NCBI GenBank assembly: GCA_017645905.1
Contig: JAGCNO010000085.1
Span: forward strand, 1-32,651
DNA from: Prevotella sp.
GTDB lineage: Bacteria; Bacteroidota; Bacteroidia; Bacteroidales; Bacteroidaceae
Direction: 5' to 3'
Length of the DNA: 32,651 nucleotides
Every line of letters starts with the position of its first letter. The first letter of the stretch is position 1. The notes below the pieces were generated by a model. The model was given only the letters and a program-made list of their open reading frames with translations, ran no database searches and had not been told where the DNA came from. This document shows positions 6,862-15,600 of the stretch, in pieces. The position numbers and the translations under genes were made by a program.

Positions 6862-8934
6862 CTACTTCCCTGTAAGAAAACCAACGGTGCGCTCGGGTGT
6901 CAAGAGTTCCCAAAGCGAGGCAACGGTCCAGCCGGGAGCAAAAATATCGTTGTAGAACCCCTTGCCGTTACGGCCATAGTCCCACTGGGTGTGCTGCACC
7001 ACTTCAGGATTGAAGCCCGGCACGCCGATGCCGCAAAGACGGTCGGCAGTAGGCAGCAGCTGGGTGAGCGACGAACGGATAACGTCATAGATCTGAGCAA
7101 AGCGCTGCTGGCCGGTCTCCTGTGCCAGCCACTTCACGATGTGGGCCAGCTCGAAGACAAATACATCGACGTGGTTATTCTCCACCGAGACATTGCTCCA
7201 GCCGCGGCTCTTGAAGCCCAAGTCGCCCAGCATCTGGCCCTGTGCGAAAGGCACATCCCACAGGTAGTACCACGACAGGGCGAAATAGGCGGCCTTGCGA
7301 CAAAGGTCGGTATAGCGTTGGCACTCCTTTCCCTTGGTCATCATGGCGAGGTAGTAGGTGGCGGTGACGGCGCTGATGGCCGCCTCCTTGTCCTCACAAT
7401 TGGCATCGAGGGTGGAGGAGAAATAGTCGCTCTTCGATATAATCTCACGCTCCAGATAGTCTACCGTGCGCTTGGCGGCCGTCAGGTAACGCTTGTCGCC
7501 GAAATACTTGTAGCCCATGACAAGCGTTGAGGTGGCCGAAGGAGTAGAGCCGCCCGAGGCATCCACATCGCTGTCATCGTCGCGGAACTTACGGGCATAG
7601 TGGCCGTCGTCCTTCAGCAGCATCAGCATGTTGTCAAGAAGCCTTCGCATCTTCTGCTCCCACTCCTTGTGTTTCCGGCCGTGCTGCTTCTCATAACGCA
7701 GGTAGTGAAGCACAGCATAGACGGCCTCCGACTGCTGGCGGATGCTATGAACGATGTCCTTGTCGGCAGGGATGCCACCCCAGATGTGCATATCTTCCTT
7801 GAAATAGCCACGGGCAGTGAAACCATGCTCCAGCCAACTGTCGAAGATAGCGTTGCCCATCCTCACCAGCTCAGCATCGCCTGTCTGCTCACCATACTCC
7901 AAGGCGTTGAAGCCGTTAAGGAGCACGCGTCCGCAGAAACCCAGCTGCACATGGTCAACAGGCTTGCAGTCGTCGATGCGCAGGCCGTGGCCGGAGTGAT
8001 ATTTCAACGGATACTCATCGACGTATGCCTTGCGGAAGTAGTTGGCCAGCTGTGCCTTGGTCTCCTCGGGTGTGAAGAGCGGCTGCAGCGGCTGCGGCTT
8101 CAGTTCATTCATACAGTGCTGCCACGTGCTGGCCACAAACTCGCCAAAGTCCTTCGTCTGGTCATAACGGATAATCCATCTCAGCTCCATCTTCTCGCCC
8201 TTCTCTATCTTTGCAAAGGCAGTGATGGGATTGATGAGCGTCAGCTTGCGGATATAGCGGCGGGGCGACTCCACGTAGGGATAGCCGAAGGTGAGGGCAG
8301 CCCGCCCGCTCTCGTTGTCAAAGCCCACGTAGCCCAGCGACGTGTAGCCGCTGACGATGACCTCGCCCTCCTGATGAGTGGTCAGAGCGTCGGACAGGCC
8401 GTTTGGTCGTTTTTTTAATTCGTTTAATTCGTTTAATTCGTGGTCGCGCAGCACGCTGACCGACCTTCCCTCGGCGGCATTGAAAACTCCCGTCAGTGGC
8501 GACGACAGGCGGTCTTCGCGCACATTCCAGCTTTTCGACGTGTGGAACGAGGGAGCCTCGCGGGGCGAACGCAGGTTCTTGTGATACCAGAAACCGGGCA
8601 GGTAGAAGTCGCAGTCGTCGGTCTTGAAGCCGGTGGGCAATGTCACGCCGAGGTTGAAATAGACGGTCTCCCGGGCCTGGACGGTGACTATCAGCAGCGT
8701 CATGTTCTCACTTGCTACTGTCGGAGTCCACTTTTGCTCATCATAACTGATAGTGATTCTGTCGGCAAGGCCATCAGCACTCAGCCGTCCGACGGCCTGC
8801 TCCCTCAGCTGCCAGGAACGGGCATCGTTACCCGGTTGTTTCAAACTGAGTTGAAAGGTCATGTCACCTGCCAGCAATATCTGGCATACCGCTGCCCACA
8901 ATACAGCAGTGAGAATGATGCGGTTCTTTTTCAT
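6862..8934 (-). CDS. Secreted protein of unknown family, candidate (alpha/alpha)-barrel glycosidase
   Basis: This 690-residue protein has a Sec signal peptide (MKKNRIILTAVLWAAVCQILLAG) and no lipobox. Residues of about 25-270 look like a beta-sandwich. From about 290 on, alternating helices with Trp/Tyr/Glu-rich loops resemble six-hairpin glycosidases: HSGHGLRIDDCKPVDHVQLGF, EDMHIWGGIPADKDIVHSIR, DDDSDVDASGGSTPSATSTLVMGYKYF, LDANCEDKEAAISAVTATYYLA, WSNVSVENNHVDVFVFELAH. Acidic residues in IDD, DDDSD and CEDKE are candidate active-site groups. No CAZy family could be named with confidence. It sits between GH115-GH43 and susC on the same strand, which argues for a role in breaking down the same glycan. 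A 9-mer repeat encodes an (ELN)n insert near residue 165-173. It could also be an epimerase or lyase on the same fold. Confidence 0.7.
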   Translation of the reverse strand: MKKNRIILTAVLWAAVCQILLAGDMTFQLSLKQPGNDARSWQLREQAVGRLSADGLADRITISYDEQKWTPTVASENMTLLIVTVQARETVYFNLGVTLPTGFKTDDCDFYLPGFWYHKNLRSPREAPSFHTSKSWNVREDRLSSPLTGVFNAAEGRSVSVLRDHELNELNELKKRPNGLSDALTTHQEGEVIVSGYTSLGYVGFDNESGRAALTFGYPYVESPRRYIRKLTLINPITAFAKIEKGEKMELRWIIRYDQTKDFGEFVASTWQHCMNELKPQPLQPLFTPEETKAQLANYFRKAYVDEYPLKYHSGHGLRIDDCKPVDHVQLGFCGRVLLNGFNALEYGEQTGDAELVRMGNAIFDSWLEHGFTARGYFKEDMHIWGGIPADKDIVHSIRQQSEAVYAVLHYLRYEKQHGRKHKEWEQKMRRLLDNMLMLLKDDGHYARKFRDDDSDVDASGGSTPSATSTLVMGYKYFGDKRYLTAAKRTVDYLEREIISKSDYFSSTLDANCEDKEAAISAVTATYYLAMMTKGKECQRYTDLCRKAAYFALSWYYLWDVPFAQGQMLGDLGFKSRGWSNVSVENNHVDVFVFELAHIVKWLAQETGQQRFAQIYDVIRSSLTQLLPTADRLCGIGVPGFNPEVVQHTQWDYGRNGKGFYNDIFAPGWTVASLWELLTPERTVGFLTGK
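8414..8440. repeat. Three perfect 9-mers (TTTAATTCG) inside a coding region
   Basis: Three identical tandem 9-nt units follow a run of T. On the coding strand they encode ELNELNEL within the sequence HELNELNELKKRP of the 690-residue secreted protein. The base composition (AT-rich) differs sharply from the surrounding GC-rich gene, as expected for inserted repeat DNA. Confidence 0.85.
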
Positions 8935-8970
8935 CTTTGTAGTTGTTATATTAGATAGTTCTTTTTATGG

Positions 8971-9058
8971 GAATAAGCCGTTCTTTCGATTCGAATAAGC
9001 CGTTCTTTCTGGTCGAATAAGCCGTTCTTTCGATGGGAAAAAGCCGTTCTTTCTATGA
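8971..9058. repeat. 22-nt tandem repeat, four units (locus 1)
   Basis: Four consecutive 22-nt units begin at 8971, 8993, 9015 and 9037. Each starts GAATAAGCCGTTCTTTC or GAAAAAGCCGTTCTTTC and ends in a variable 5-6 nt. A degenerate fifth unit may precede it at about 8952-8970. The array fills most of the 152-nt gap between the GH115-GH43 gene and the next gene downstream. The family recurs at 17615-17680 and 28215-28302. Confidence 0.85.
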
Positions 9059-9086
9059 AGCGGAATCTGGCAAGCCATATTCCCTA

Positions 9087-12000
9087 TTACTTCCTGCTGA
9101 CTCCTTCCTTGGTGATGACTACCTTCTTGATGAATCCCCGTTCGTCGAATTCCATCTTGTCGATGCAGGTGACGCGGTGGTTGGCATCGGTCTCGCCCAA
9201 GGGACGGCGGTGGTAGATGATGTACCACTCATCGTTGCCCATGCTGATGACCGAATGATGACCGGCACCGGTGGCCACCTCGGGGTCTTGTTCCAGAATC
9301 TTTCCGATGCGTTTGAACGGGCCGAGGGGCGAGTCGCTGATGGCATAGCTCACGCAATAGTCGGGGCCACCCCACCCTCCTTCGCTCCACATGAAGTAAT
9401 AATATCCGCCGCGCTTCAGCATGAACGGCCCCTCGACATAGCGCTCTGGCGTCACTTCCTTGTAGGTCTGGCCGTCGGGGAAGGGGACAATGCTCAGAAG
9501 GTCGTCGGAGAGGCGCACCACGTTGCAATGGCCCCACCCACCATAATACATATAATATTGTCCGTCGTCATCGTGGAACACGAACTGGTCGATGGGCTGT
9601 GCGCCGTTTACGATATCTTGAATGAGGGGCTTGCCTAAGGCATCCTTGTAGGGTCCCTGCGGCTTCTTGCTCACGGCAACGCCGATGCCTCCTACCTCGC
9701 CCTGGTGCACATCGTTGGCAGCGAAGAAGAGATAGTACTTGCCGTCCTTCTCCACGATGGCCGGAGCCCACATGGCGCGACGAGCCCACTTCACATGCTT
9801 GCTGGTGAGCACATTGGGGTGCTTCTTCCAGTGGACGAGGTCGTTGGAGGAGAAGGCATCGAAATGCAGCTGCTCGTCGTAGGGCGCCGAATAAGTGGGG
9901 AACACCCAGCAGCGGTCCTTGAACACAGTGCCCTCAGGGTCGGCATACCAGCCTTGGAAAATAGGGTTGCCGCTCGTCTCCTCATACATTGATGTCTCGG
10001 CAGGAGCCGCTTGGGGTAACGGAGTCACCGTGTTACGGATCTCGCTGATCACCACGCCGGGGTCCAGAAGGCTGACACGAAGGGTGACGGTCCTTTCTGC
10101 CGAGCTTTCATAGTCGATGGCGGCATCGTTGTAGCCCTGGGCCACGGTGGTGTGCCATTTGCCCTCCATGGCGACGGTCTTCAGGGAGACGATGGTCTCG
10201 GCGGGTGAACCGCCGAGCGCGGGCCTCGTGGCGGAAGAAGCGCCGGAAGTAAGCCCCGAGAAGGGAGAGCCGTCGAGGACTGAGAGGGCGACGCGCAGGT
10301 CGTAATTGGTGTTGATGGGGAAGTTCGAGAGGCAGCGCACCTCGATGTGGTTCTTGCCAGCCTTCACGGGGATGTCGTACTCCACGTAGGGAGCCTGCGC
10401 CACCTGACTGCTCTTGTAGGCCGTCATGTCGAGCGGCCAGACGGTGAGGGCCGACTTGCCAAGTCCCAGACCTTCGAGGGTCTTCACCGACGGGCTGGCC
10501 GTCTTGTAGCTGGCGGCGGGGAGGAGTTGAGAGTTGGGTGTGGGGTGTTGGGTGTTGGGTGTTGGGGAGGCTTGGATGCTGGACGGCGTGGCTGTTGCGG
10601 GCATGTTGAAGTGCTCCAGTCCACGGGGCTTGAAGTTCATCATGCCGTTCCATTTACCTCCGGCAATATCATTATTGTATTGGTTGGTCAGCTGCTCTAT
10701 CATGCTGTAGGCCTTGCGGGCATCGTCAGCATAACGCAGGGCCTGTTCGCGCTGGCCAAGGTTGCCCAGCTCGATGCTCTGTGCTGCGCGGAAGGTCTTC
10801 ACATTCATGTAGTAGGCGGCCTTCACGGGGTATTCGATGAGCTGGAAGAAAGCATCCTGCAGCTCGGCGGGTATGCGATTCTTCAGGACATCGACTCGGG
10901 CGGCCAGCGACTCGTAGTCGCTGATGCGGCGGTCCTTGTCGTCGTTGGTAAATTTAATAATGTGAAGATGCTCGGGCTTGCCACCGGCAGCCAGTCGATA
11001 GTAGTCCTTCTTGATGGCGGCAATGTCGTCGGCAAAGGCCTCGCCAAAGGTCTTGGCAGCCCATGCACGGTTATAGTTGATGGCGTTCTCCGGCGTCCAC
11101 TCGCTGATGTCCCAGGCAAGGTCCATGCAGAACTCCAGTTCCATCTCGGCAGGCTTGATGTCGCCCACGTTGATGACCCATAGTGTGCGGATGCCCTGGT
11201 CGTAGGCACGAGACAGCTCATAGCTCATCAGCGAGGGTGAGTGGGAGCAAATCCATAGATAGTCGGCAGGCGTTCCCCAATAAGACACGTGATAATAGAC
11301 GCCGTTGCCACCTGAGCGGGCCTGTTCGGCAGGCTTGGGAAGCTGGCGGATATAGCCATGATTGTCGTCGACCCAGCAGAGTGTCACGTCCTCGGGCACC
11401 TGCAGTCCGGCGTTATAGGCATCGAGCACCTCCTTATAGGGTATAAAGAGCTGCGGAACCTTCGTAACATCTTTGAAATACTTTCCGAGCAAGTCGCGCT
11501 GGAAACTGATAATCTCCGTGAGGCCACGTACCTTGTCGTCCGTCGAGGGATAGCCTGAGATGCCCCAGTCGTGTACCCCTCGCATGCCGAGTGTGTACAT
11601 GCCGTCGTAGCCCACGCTCTCCTTGACGCGCTCCTCCCAGTAAGTCTGAATCTTCTTGGTGTTAGTCACGTAGTTCCAGTCTTCGTTGTTGCCGCTCCAG
11701 GGCTCGTGACGCCACTCCCATTCGTTGTCGCGGAGCATCTGCTCACAATGGCTGGAGCCGAGCATGATGTCGTATTTGCGAGCCACAGGCAGGTTGTCCT
11801 TGTTGGCCCAGAAAGCCTCGGAGCAGAGATGCATAGCCGGCCACAGCGTGTTGGCACGCAGGCGTAGCAGCAGCTCCATGACGTGGGCGTAGGTGTTGGG
11901 GCCTATGTTGTTGTACTTCTTGTCAATACCCTTGCTGGCCCAGGGGAAGAGGGCGAAGTCCTCGTCGTTGATGAAAATGCCGCGGTATTTCACCGACGGT

Positions 12001-12539
12001 TCCTTCGACGTCATCTTGAGGCCATGCACGTAAAGTGCCTCTTTCCTGGCAGGAATCACATCGGCCCACCAGACGTAAGGAGAGACGCCCATCAGCCGCG
12101 ACAGCTCGAACAGACCGTAGGCCGTGCCACGGGGCGTAGAGCCAGCGACCACCAGCGTCTTGTTGTCGGTTGTCAGCTGGAGCGTGTAGACTTCCCATTT
12201 GCCAACGACGTTGCTCACGTCGATTCTCTTCCTCTTGATAAGCTGGTCGATGAGGACCGACTGTCCGATAGTTCCGGCAATGATGGCGGGGCCTGCGGCC
12301 GGTCGGCTGTTGGTCACCCTTGGCCGTTGTCCGCTGACGGCCTTAATGTCTTCGGCCAGACAATGGGCAACGGTGCCCACGACAGGAGCGTCGCCCTTGT
12401 CATAGACGATGGTGGCCAGCGCGGCTTGGTCCGCTATGGTGAAGCTCGAGCCTGCCTTAGCGGTTGTAACATCGATTTGGGCGATAGCACCGCTGCACAT
12501 CAGGGCGGCTATCAAAACATGAAACAGTCTTTTTCTCAT
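9087..12539 (-). CDS. GH115 alpha-glucuronidase fused to a C-terminal GH43 domain
   Basis: This 1150-residue secreted enzyme has the signal peptide MRKRLFHVLIAALMCSGAIAQ. Residues of about 25-650 are GH115: STPRGTAYGLFELSRLMGVSPYVWW, VKYRGIFINDEDFALFPW, RANTLWPAMHLCSEAFW, GSSHCEQMLRDNEW near 263, LGMRGVHDW, CWVDDNHGYIRQLP and GVYYHVSYWGTPADYLW. About 675-845 is the GH115 C-terminal sandwich. About 855-1150 is a GH43 propeller with NPIFQGWYADPEG (base Asp), APAIVEKDGKYYLFFAANDV, YVEGPFMLKRGGYYYFMW (acid Glu) and GAGHHSV. GH115 removes (4-O-methyl-)glucuronic acid side chains from xylan or arabinogalactan, and GH43 removes arabinose or xylose. Joining both allows removal of adjacent decorations. 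Residues 658-672 are encoded by six GTGTTGG-type heptamers in the linker after the catalytic domain. It lies 78 nt after GH78. Confidence 0.95.
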   Translation of the reverse strand: MRKRLFHVLIAALMCSGAIAQIDVTTAKAGSSFTIADQAALATIVYDKGDAPVVGTVAHCLAEDIKAVSGQRPRVTNSRPAAGPAIIAGTIGQSVLIDQLIKRKRIDVSNVVGKWEVYTLQLTTDNKTLVVAGSTPRGTAYGLFELSRLMGVSPYVWWADVIPARKEALYVHGLKMTSKEPSVKYRGIFINDEDFALFPWASKGIDKKYNNIGPNTYAHVMELLLRLRANTLWPAMHLCSEAFWANKDNLPVARKYDIMLGSSHCEQMLRDNEWEWRHEPWSGNNEDWNYVTNTKKIQTYWEERVKESVGYDGMYTLGMRGVHDWGISGYPSTDDKVRGLTEIISFQRDLLGKYFKDVTKVPQLFIPYKEVLDAYNAGLQVPEDVTLCWVDDNHGYIRQLPKPAEQARSGGNGVYYHVSYWGTPADYLWICSHSPSLMSYELSRAYDQGIRTLWVINVGDIKPAEMELEFCMDLAWDISEWTPENAINYNRAWAAKTFGEAFADDIAAIKKDYYRLAAGGKPEHLHIIKFTNDDKDRRISDYESLAARVDVLKNRIPAELQDAFFQLIEYPVKAAYYMNVKTFRAAQSIELGNLGQREQALRYADDARKAYSMIEQLTNQYNNDIAGGKWNGMMNFKPRGLEHFNMPATATPSSIQASPTPNTQHPTPNSQLLPAASYKTASPSVKTLEGLGLGKSALTVWPLDMTAYKSSQVAQAPYVEYDIPVKAGKNHIEVRCLSNFPINTNYDLRVALSVLDGSPFSGLTSGASSATRPALGGSPAETIVSLKTVAMEGKWHTTVAQGYNDAAIDYESSAERTVTLRVSLLDPGVVISEIRNTVTPLPQAAPAETSMYEETSGNPIFQGWYADPEGTVFKDRCWVFPTYSAPYDEQLHFDAFSSNDLVHWKKHPNVLTSKHVKWARRAMWAPAIVEKDGKYYLFFAANDVHQGEVGGIGVAVSKKPQGPYKDALGKPLIQDIVNGAQPIDQFVFHDDDGQYYMYYGGWGHCNVVRLSDDLLSIVPFPDGQTYKEVTPERYVEGPFMLKRGGYYYFMWSEGGWGGPDYCVSYAISDSPLGPFKRIGKILEQDPEVATGAGHHSVISMGNDEWYIIYHRRPLGETDANHRVTCIDKMEFDERGFIKKVVITKEGVSRK
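10524..10565. repeat. Six heptamers inside the GH115-GH43 linker
   Basis: Units GAGTTGA, GAGTTGG, GTGTGGG, GTGTTGG, GTGTTGG and GTGTTGG are contiguous, 42 nt in all, so the reading frame is kept. On the coding strand they encode a Pro/Asn/Gln-rich linker (PTPNTQHPTPNSQLLP area). They match the phase of the array at 1495-1515. Confidence 0.9.
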
Positions 12540-12568
12540 TGACGTGTGTTTTTTATGCTGAAAACTAT

Positions 12569-12617
12569 TAACTCCTAACTTCTAACTCCTAACTCCTAAC
12601 TTCTAACTTCTAACTCC
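12569..12617. repeat. Seven perfect-register heptamers (TAACTYC) after the GH78 gene
   Basis: Seven contiguous 7-nt units, each TAACTCC or TAACTTC, run from 12569 to 12617 and abut the GH78 stop codon (12618-12620) exactly. With a short AT-rich stretch they fill the gap to the GH115-GH43 start. Confidence 0.95.
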
Positions 12618-15600
12618 TTAGTCGGCGCGTTTCACTATCTCTTTCCTGTTTCCATGAATATAGAGGCCGTCCTGCACTGCCGATGGGTAAAGACGTCCCA
12701 AGAGGTCGTAAACGGGAACGTTGCCGAAGGCCCTTTGCGAAGCGTCCTTCGGTTCACGGATGGCCGTGTGTTCCTGCTTGGTGGAGAACACATACGAGCC
12801 GGAGGATACGCGATAGACCACGCTGCCATTGCCTTGCCCAACAAGCTGCACGCCCTGGGCCTCAGCAGCCGGCGTGCTGCCCTCCATCACCTCGCAGCCC
12901 TCTGCACAGGGCATGACGAGCGTTGCCGTAGTATTGGCAGGGATGGTGACGCTGTAGGTGAAATCATTGCCGCCATCGCAGTTCCAGGCAGCCTTAATAG
13001 CTCCGTATTCTGACCAATAGACGGCATCGACATCGGTGATGCGCTCCTGGTCGTAGAGCAGCGTGGTGCGCGTGTCGGGTGTGGGCTGAAGGAGGAAGTG
13101 CTTGAAGCCAGGCATACTGTCGACAGGAGCAATGCCAGCCATATCACGGAACATCCATTCGGCCACGGCTCCGTAAGCATAGTGGTTGAAGGAGTTCATG
13201 CTGATGTCCTGGTGGAAACCGCCTTCCTTCGTGTAAGAGTTCCAACGCTCCCACATCGTGGTGGCTCCCTGGTCTACGGTGTAGAGCCACGACGGACAGT
13301 TACGCTGAAGCAGCAGGGTGTAGGCCTCATTGTTCAGCCCAACCTGCGTCAACGTCTGGTTCAGCAGGCCCGTACCCACAAAGCCTGTGTTCAGCGTGTA
13401 CTTGTTGCCGGAGATGCTGCGGCGCAGCGACTCTACCGTGCGGCGGTAGGACTCATCACTGGGCAACATGCCAAAGCGCAGGGGCAGCAGGAAACCACAC
13501 TGGGTGGTAATCTTGGGAATCATAGAGGTGCTAAGGTAGCGGCTCTGCCACTCCTTGCAGATGTTCTCATAAAGTGTCTGGTATTTGGCAGCCTTCTCAC
13601 TATCGCCCAAGGCCTCGCACATACGCTTCATGAGCAAGGCGTCGTAGGCATAGTAACAAACGCTGATATAGCGCGAATCGGTAGGTACGAACGACACCCA
13701 GTCGCCATAGGTAGTAGTGCCGCCATTGTAGAGATAACCGTCGCCCGTCTGTGTGGCAAGGAAGTCCATGTAGCGCTCCATCGAGGCAAAGTTGTCGGTA
13801 AGGATGCCCTTGTCGCCCGTCATCAGATAGACATTATAGGGCAGCACAATGCCGGCATCGGCCCAGACGGCAGCGCCATAGCCTACGCCCCAGGAGTAAG
13901 GAGCAACGTGGGGATAGGCACCGTTAGGATTCTGCGACTCGCGCATGTCGCGCATCCATTTCTTGTAGAAGTTACGGGTGTCGCCATTATAGAGTCCTGC
14001 CATAGAGTATATCTGTGTGTCGGCAGTCCAGCCCAGACGCTCATCGCGCTGCGGACAGTCGGTAGGCACACTCACGAAGTTGGAGCGCTGGCCCCATAAG
14101 ATGTTACGATAGAGCTGGTTAACGGTCGCATGGCTAGTGGTGAAACTGGAACGCTCGCTGACAGCCGAGGTAACCGTCTCGCCCACAAGGCTGCTGATTT
14201 CCACGTCGGCACTCGTAGTCACCTCGACATAACGGAAGCCGTAATAGGTAGAGGTGGGGTGGAAGCTCTCGCCCTTCTCATCGCCACGCATGGTGTAGTC
14301 AAGGGTGGCCTTGGCAGAGCGCAGGGCAATGAGATAGAGCGAACCGCCAGGACCGTCGTTGCCACGGTTAGCATCGCCGTTCTCATTAATCATCTCTGAG
14401 AAGCGGAAACGCAGATGGGTGCCCTCCGCTCCACAGGCGGTGAAGCTGACCCATCCGGCAGCGTTCTGGCCAAGGTCGTAGATGGCCGTCTGGCCTGCCT
14501 TCAGCTTTACGGCGTGCTGTCCGCTGTAGTGCTCCACCTCGGTCAGCATACCGTGGGCAGTACCATTACTGGTTACGCCCTCATAGACGTGGATGTCGAG
14601 GGGCTGACGCTCAAGAGCCTTGACGGCACGTACGGCAGGACCCTCAAAGGCACGGATAGTACCGGTGAAGTCATTGCTCTGTGCTACGCCGTACCAGTCG
14701 GCATCGTTGAAGCCCGCAGTAGTCCAGGCCAGCGTGCGGCGAGCATCATAGGTCTCGCCATTATAGATGTCGCCCATACGCAATGGGCCATTGGTGTTCG
14801 ACAACCATGACTGGTCGGTGCAGATGACTTCCTCGCTACCATCATCATAGGTAACGATAAGCATGGCACGCACAGCACAGTCCTTGTTGCCCCACTCACC
14901 ATGAGCAATGCCACCATTCCACCAGCCTGAGCTAACCTCGGCACCTATCGCGTTCTGACCTTCGTGCAATAGCGGAGTAACGTCGTGGGTGGTGTAGAAC
15001 ACGGTGCTACGCATGTCGGTAGAGCCAGGCTTCAGCTCGTCATACCAAACGGTGCCGTCGGCATCAATCTGCCCTACACGCTGCCCATTAATATAATTAT
15101 TGTATATACCGAGGCCGGAGGCATAGAGTCTTGCCCGGCTGATGCCTGCCTTCAGTTCAAAGACCTTACGGAAGACGGGGCAGCCACCTTGTGTCCAAGA
15201 ATAGGTACCGGGCCCTTTCACAAAGTATCGGCCACCCTCGATGGTGCCGTTGGTGAAGAAGGTCTCGCCGCTCTCAAAGTCCTCGCTAAGGAGCACCCCG
15301 CCAGAAGCAGTCACCCGGAAATCGTCGAACCAGGCCTCCTCGGGCTGGTTGCCGTTGTCAAAGTCTTCACGGAAACCAAAGGTGCCGTAGGAGAAATCGC
15401 CGTTTCGTGTGTCAATGAGTTGTCCGTCGATGTAGGTCTTCGTCACACGGGCATCAGTCACCTCGATACGCAGCACGTGGTCCTCACCATTCTTCACGCT
15501 GACGGCAGTAATAGGCTTCTCCTCCAGACAGGCAGGGTTGCCGTTGGTCCACTGATGGGGACGGAAGCGAGCCTGACCTGTGTTGGTGTTCACCTGCCAC

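Noticed and set aside
8971-9058. Possible CRISPR array from regularly repeated 22-nt units
   Set aside because: Units are directly contiguous with only 5-6 variable bases, there are no spacers of CRISPR length and no cas genes in the window.
8965-9228. Short minus-strand frame covering the 22-nt repeats
   Set aside because: Its end is the repeat translated (RKNGLFP-like units) and its start overlaps the GH115-GH43 gene in another frame; it is not a credible gene.
13098-14099. 333-codon plus-strand frame opposite the GH78 gene
   Set aside because: It is antisense to the conserved GH78 catalytic domain, has no recognisable motif and no promoter or ribosome site.
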